From: Actinopolymorpha pittospori
Lineage (GTDB): Bacteria > Actinomycetota > Actinomycetes > Propionibacteriales > Actinopolymorphaceae
Reading direction: 5' to 3'
Assembly (NCBI RefSeq): GCF_014873875.1
Contig: NZ_JADBEM010000001.1
Coordinates: 1,426,001-1,490,000, forward strand
Length of the DNA: 64,000 bases
The position numbers and the translations under genes were made by a program. This document shows, in pieces, positions 61,091-64,000 of the stretch (its first letter is position 1; each line of letters begins with the position of its first letter). The notes below the pieces were generated by a model. That model made no database searches and had not been told where the DNA came from. It was given only the letters and a program-made list of their open reading frames with translations.

Positions 61091-61897
61091 TCACGCGCTC
61101 GGGGGCTTCTCCCAGACCGACACCTGCTTGGTGCTCTGCGCCGTCAGCTCCGAACGGTCCCAGCCGGCCCAGCGGTACTTCAGGTTCATCCCGGCGATGC
61201 GCGCCATGAGGTGCATCTCAGCCGGCCAGGCGTAGCGGAACGGGATGCGGAAGAAGCGCCCCTTCCCCTCCGGTGTCACCGTCACGTGGTTCGACGTGAA
61301 CTCCTGCGTCACGACGTCGTACTGGTCGAAGCCGACATAGCCGCCACCCTCGCGGCCGGGCGCCACCGTGAACGGAACGGTGTCCTGCCCGGGCGGCAGC
61401 CGGCGCAGGTCCGGCAGGCCCACCTCGACGAGGAACAGCCCGCCCGGCCGTAGGTGCGCCGCCGCGTTGCGGAAGACGTCGACCTGACCGTCCTGCGTGG
61501 TCACGTTGCTGATCGTGTTGAACACCAGGTAGACCAGCGAGAACTGACCGGCCACTCGCGTCGTCGTCATGTCGCCGATCGTGACGTCGATCGCGTCACC
61601 CGCCGGCTTGCTCGCGATACGCGCCGCCATGGCCCTGCTCAACTCGATGCCGCTCACCGCGACGCCTCGCGCGGCCAGCGGCGCGGCGATCCGCCCGGTC
61701 CCGACAGCGAACTCGAGCACCGGACCGCCATCGGCCAGGTCTTCGAGGACGTCCACCGCGGGCGTCACCACCTCGGGTGCGTTCGCGCCACCCGGTCCGT
61801 CATAGCCCGTGGCCACGCTCTCGGGGAACCAGCCGTCCGCGGGGTCGTCTCCCCGTCCGACGGTAGAGGGACCGCTCGCCTTCGCCTCATCGCTCAC
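61091..61897 (-). CDS. Class I SAM-dependent methyltransferase
   Basis: A 268-residue methyltransferase. VLEFAVGTGRIAAPLAARGVAVSGIELS is motif I and the ribose Glu, followed by GDMTTTRVAGQFSLVYLVFNTISNVTTQDGQ. The C-terminal half has the YVGFDQYDVVTQEFTSNHV segment seen in small-molecule methyltransferases of actinomycetes. Substrate unknown. It lies 68 bases before the DinB gene on the same strand. Confidence 0.82.
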   Translation of the reverse strand: MSDEAKASGPSTVGRGDDPADGWFPESVATGYDGPGGANAPEVVTPAVDVLEDLADGGPVLEFAVGTGRIAAPLAARGVAVSGIELSRAMAARIASKPAGDAIDVTIGDMTTTRVAGQFSLVYLVFNTISNVTTQDGQVDVFRNAAAHLRPGGLFLVEVGLPDLRRLPPGQDTVPFTVAPGREGGGYVGFDQYDVVTQEFTSNHVTVTPEGKGRFFRIPFRYAWPAEMHLMARIAGMNLKYRWAGWDRSELTAQSTKQVSVWEKPPSA

Positions 61898-62014
61898 GGT
61901 CCCCGACCCTAGAACTCGACGCCGCCGCCGCTCATCCCATTTTCGCCATCGCCACGAGGCTCCCCCCTCACCGCCGACTTCGAGGCCGTTCAGCGCGGGC
62001 TCCGGTCGTGCGCG

Positions 62015-62311
62015 TCAGGCGGCGGACACCTTCCGTCGCTCCGCTTCCCTGCTCGCCTCCGTGGTGCCACCCCAGACGCCGTACTTCTCGCGTGCCGCGA
62101 GAGCGTGCGCCGCGCACTGCTTGCGAACGATGCAGCCTCCGCACAGCGCGACCGCCACCTGCTCACGTGCGGTGCGTTGAGCGTGGTCCTCGCCCTCGGT
62201 CCCGTAGAAGAGTTCGACCGGCTTGCCCTTACAGGCTGCCGATTCGTGCCAGCGCGTCGAGAACCTGCCAGGAACGTTGCGGCCACCCGGGATTGCGCGT
62301 CGCTTTGCCAT
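62015..62311 (-). CDS. WhiB family iron-sulfur transcription factor
   Basis: A 98-residue WhiB protein from the ATG at 62311 with AAGGAGCG upstream. Four Cys (one in ESAAC, three in CGGCIVRKQC) hold the [4Fe-4S] cluster, and GVWGGT is the sigma-A contact loop. The C-terminus lacks the AT-hook of WhiB7. WhiB proteins bind region 4 of the primary sigma factor and respond to O2 or NO. A consensus-like promoter lies about 330 bases upstream and a 44-codon ORF lies in the leader. Confidence 0.88.
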   Translation of the reverse strand: MAKRRAIPGGRNVPGRFSTRWHESAACKGKPVELFYGTEGEDHAQRTAREQVAVALCGGCIVRKQCAAHALAAREKYGVWGGTTEASREAERRKVSAA

Positions 62312-62436
62312 CGTGGCGCTCCTTACTGGTCGTGGCGTTACACCAGTCGCCTGAAACTCGGATCTGCCTGCTTCGGTGGAAAGTTGGTGAGAGTCGTCAG
62401 TGCACGTCGTCGGGTTCGGTCAGAACCGGGCGAGGA

Positions 62437-62571
62437 TCACGGTGCGAGTGGGCAACCTGACCTCGATTCGCGGAGGCCGTGAGGCACAGCGCGCGCAGCA
62501 CCGAGGTTCCGGTCGGCGGCGATGACGGAGAGTAGCTCCGAGTACCCCGTCCGCTTCAGCATCGTGGCCAC
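62437..62571 (-). CDS. Leader ORF (44 aa) in the whiB transcript
   Basis: A GTG start at 62571 has a perfect AGGAGG (62578-62583) six bases upstream. The product begins MATMLKRTGYSELLSVIAAD and is 44 residues long, with one Cys near the end. It ends 125 bases before the whiB start and lies just after the promoter at 62642-62670. It has no family I recognise. It could be a regulatory leader peptide or a small protein. Confidence 0.55.
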   Translation of the reverse strand: MATMLKRTGYSELLSVIAADRNLGAARAVPHGLRESRSGCPLAP

Positions 62572-62641
62572 TGTCTGCCTCCTGTCACTCAACCAGGACT
62601 CGATCGCGAAGACTTGAGCCGGTACGACTCATCACTTCGAC

Positions 62642-62670
62642 TTTCTAGAGGTAGATAGTTCGCATGTCAA
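62642..62670 (-). promoter_or_regulatory. Leftward promoter for leader ORF and whiB
   Basis: On the minus strand, TTGACA (62665-62670) and TAGAAA (62642-62647) are 17 bp apart. The -35 element is a perfect consensus. Expected start of transcription is near 62635, giving a leader of about 320 bases. Confidence 0.65.
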
Positions 62671-62693
62671 GTCGCACAAACCTGTCGGATCAC

Positions 62694-62825
62694 GTAAGCC
62701 AACGTACCGGTGGTCGTGAGGCAACGTGCCTACGGGTGTGAACGAACATGGTTGTGGACGTAAGTCAAGGTGGCCGAGAGCGTGAGGAATCGCTTCGGCG
62801 CTGATGAGGTAGTCTCCCTAGGTAG
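62694..62825 (+). repeat. Array of six degenerate repeats with 22-bp period
   Basis: Repeat starts lie at 62694, 62716, 62738, 62760, 62782 and 62804, exactly 22 bp apart. Their first 12 bases are GTAAGCCAACGT, GTGAGGCAACGT, GTGAACGAACAT, GTAAGTCAAGGT, GTGAGGAATCGC and ATGAGGTAGTCT; the last two are weaker. The other ten bases of each unit vary. The array ends 45 bases before the merR start, so protein binding on one DNA face is likely. The AGTCAAG in unit 4 resembles half of the HspR HAIR element. Confidence 0.7.
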
Positions 62826-62870
62826 CCGAAGCCTCCGGCTGGCCTACCGACGAAGGAGGCTGAGCGAGCC

Positions 62871-63230
62871 ATGGCCAACGAGAAGTCCGTACCCGACCGG
62901 CGGGCTGGTTCCCGGACGGCGCAGGACGATCGACCACCCGGCCACCAAGGCGTGTACCCGATCTCGATCGTCAGCGAACTGACCGGAGTCGAGCCGCACC
63001 TGCTACGCGCGTGGGAGAAGGCCGGGCTCCTCTCCCCTGTCCGTTCGGTGGGCGGTACCCGCCGCTACAGCGCAGACGACCTCATACGCCTCCGCCACAT
63101 CCGGGCACTCGCCAGCGAGGGGCTCAACGTGCCGGGCATCCGAACCGTTCTCCAGCTGGAGGAGGAGTTGGCGCTGCTGCGAGCCGAACTCGACGAGCTC
63201 CGCGCCGGCGACAGAAGTTCTTCCCAGTAG
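62871..63230 (+). CDS. MerR family regulator (HspR-like)
   Basis: A 119-residue regulator. Residues 25-95 hold the MerR winged helix: YPISIVSELTGVEPHLLRAWEKAGLLSPVRSVGGTRRYSADDLIRLRHI, followed by a short coiled coil (LEEELALLRAELDELRA). The sequence is closest in pattern to HspR, the repressor of dnaK. AAGGAGG lies 11 bases before the ATG. The 22-bp repeat array directly upstream suggests autoregulation. Confidence 0.83.
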   Translation: MANEKSVPDRRAGSRTAQDDRPPGHQGVYPISIVSELTGVEPHLLRAWEKAGLLSPVRSVGGTRRYSADDLIRLRHIRALASEGLNVPGIRTVLQLEEELALLRAELDELRAGDRSSSQ

Positions 63231-63288
63231 CCCCCGAGCAGAGCGAGCCCAGGAGCGACCGCGGCCCTGTGACATAAGGGCATGGTGC

Positions 63289-63840
63289 TCAGGCAGGAGA
63301 GCCGGAGTCGTCGCCCCCCGCGCTGTGGGCCTCGCGCTCGCGAGCGAGGGTCTGTAGCCGCCGCAACGGGACGACGTACCAGAGCACGGCGAAGAACACC
63401 GCGACCCCGGCGGTGACAATACTGGCGCCGAGCAGCCCGAAGACCGCGTCCAGGACGAGCAGAACCGCGCTGATGATGGCCAGGAACAACGCCAACATCC
63501 CGGCCCGCGCGAAACGGTTCGACACCCGCACGATCTCAGGTTTCACACCCTTGGCGAACAACGCCCGGTGATAGGCCACCGGCGCCATCAACAACGCCGC
63601 CGCCGCACAACACAAAGCCAGCGCGACGACATAGGTCACCCGAGCGAACGTGCTCGGATCGGCGAAACGAGCCTGCACCGCCAGGATCAACAAGAAACCG
63701 AACAGGAACTGCACCCCGGTCTGCAACACCCGCAACTCCGAGATCAACTCGGCGAAGTTGCGATCGGCACGCTGCACCGGCGACTCACCCGGACGCGCCG
63801 GCCCGTGCTCGTCACCGCCGCTGGTGCCAGGGAACTCCAT
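63289..63840 (-). CDS. DUF6328 family membrane protein
   Basis: A 183-residue protein from the ATG at 63840 (an in-frame GTG at 63876 is an alternative). Four hydrophobic segments are visible: about 40-60 (VQFLFGFLLILAVQA), 75-95 (VTYVVALALCCAAAALLMA), 115-135 and 140-165. The preceding segment RADRNFAELISELRVLQTGV is typical of the family. It is an inner-membrane protein of unknown function. Confidence 0.78.
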   Translation of the reverse strand: MEFPGTSGGDEHGPARPGESPVQRADRNFAELISELRVLQTGVQFLFGFLLILAVQARFADPSTFARVTYVVALALCCAAAALLMAPVAYHRALFAKGVKPEIVRVSNRFARAGMLALFLAIISAVLLVLDAVFGLLGASIVTAGVAVFFAVLWYVVPLRRLQTLAREREAHSAGGDDSGSPA

Positions 63841-63889
63841 GCCCGCATCATGCCTGGAGAAGAGGTCTGCGGCCACTGGTCCGCGCCGA

Positions 63890-64000
63890 TCACCGGGCGA
63901 GGCGCTGCGCTGCCTCCAACAGCATGGCGTGGACGAAGGCTTGGGGAAGGTTGCCGCGGAGTTGGCGCTGTCGTACGTCGTACTCCTCGGCGAGGAGCCC
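63890..64000 (-). CDS. GH15 glycoside hydrolase, C-terminal end
   Basis: Only the last 36 codons are in the window. GLLAEEYDVRQRQLRGNLPQAFVHAML is the C-terminal signature of GH15 proteins (glucoamylase or trehalase type in actinomycetes). The rest of the gene lies beyond position 64000. Confidence 0.75.
   Translation of the reverse strand, partial: GLLAEEYDVRQRQLRGNLPQAFVHAMLLEAAQRLAR

Noticed and set aside
62694-62825. 22-bp repeats read as plasmid-type iterons and a replication origin
   Set aside because: No replication initiator, AT-rich melting region or DnaA boxes are visible; a regulatory role for the adjacent MerR gene is simpler.
1-64000. CRISPR arrays, tRNA or rRNA genes, prophage
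   Set aside because: No spaced identical repeats, cloverleaf-like sequences, rRNA segments or phage structural genes were recognised by reading.

Overview
The window is GC-rich DNA with tightly packed genes, many ATGA start/stop overlaps and frequent GTG starts. It carries a WhiB protein, an HspR-like MerR regulator, an NsrR with the actinobacterial ligand set, several F420/flavin luciferase-like oxidoreductases, a CofE-like ligase and a DinB protein of the mycothiol-associated kind. This points to a free-living soil or plant-associated actinomycete (Actinomycetota). A Jiangella/Actinopolymorpha-like organism is a guess from gene content that I cannot test here. I see no rRNA, tRNA, CRISPR array or prophage.

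Layout. 1-7 kb: end of a WxAVG-repeat propeller protein, an L,D-transpeptidase, an SDR/amidohydrolase/lactonase operon, and a nitric-oxide module (NsrR plus flavohemoglobin Hmp) with a matching operator-like motif before each gene. 7-12 kb: GYD and DUF488 proteins, a TetR regulator divergent from an NTF2-like/VOC/LLM operon, a truncated alpha/beta hydrolase, a DsbA-like protein and a GNAT acetyltransferase. 12-17 kb: an ABC-F ATPase behind a leader with a 9-codon ORF and a hairpin, a LysR regulator, and a complete IS1380-family element (15323-17080) flanked by CTAG duplications that sits between a promoter/palindrome and a methyltransferase gene. 17-26 kb: S66 peptidase, zinc alcohol dehydrogenase with divergent TetR and two operators, SsuD-like monooxygenase, a DosS-like two-GAF protein without kinase parts, GMC oxidoreductase and XRE regulator.

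26-45 kb is mainly carbohydrate uptake and catabolism. It has two large Tat-type lipoprotein solute-binding proteins with no permease genes beside them, a Gfo/Idh/MocA-aldo/keto reductase fusion, a PL22 oligogalacturonate lyase, and a divergent run of zinc dehydrogenase (two frame breaks), DapA-like lyase and enolase-superfamily enzyme. These suggest import and breakdown of pectin-derived or other acidic oligosaccharides. Between them lie a peroxiredoxin, an SDR, a secreted propeller facing an ECF sigma/zinc anti-sigma pair, a MOSC-reductase-ferredoxin fusion, a CofE-like ligase and a beta-helix protein. 45-49 kb: CapA-like protein and a multidomain secreted GH30 glycosidase.

49-64 kb: small stress and regulatory genes (ArsR, MarR, dienelactone hydrolase, DUF899, VOC, TPR, MBL-fold, LLM plus F420-reductase-like pair, P-loop kinase, nitroreductase, DinB, methyltransferase), a HelY-like helicase broken by two frame shifts, and a WhiB/MerR intergenic region. 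That region holds a good leftward promoter, a 44-codon leader ORF before whiB and a 22-bp-period repeat array before merR. The window ends inside a GH15 glycosidase gene.

The points I find most unusual are the 22-bp array, the two leader ORFs (before whiB and before the ABC-F gene), the IS insertion that separates a promoter from its gene, the kinase-less DosS-like sensor and the dehydrogenase-reductase fusion.
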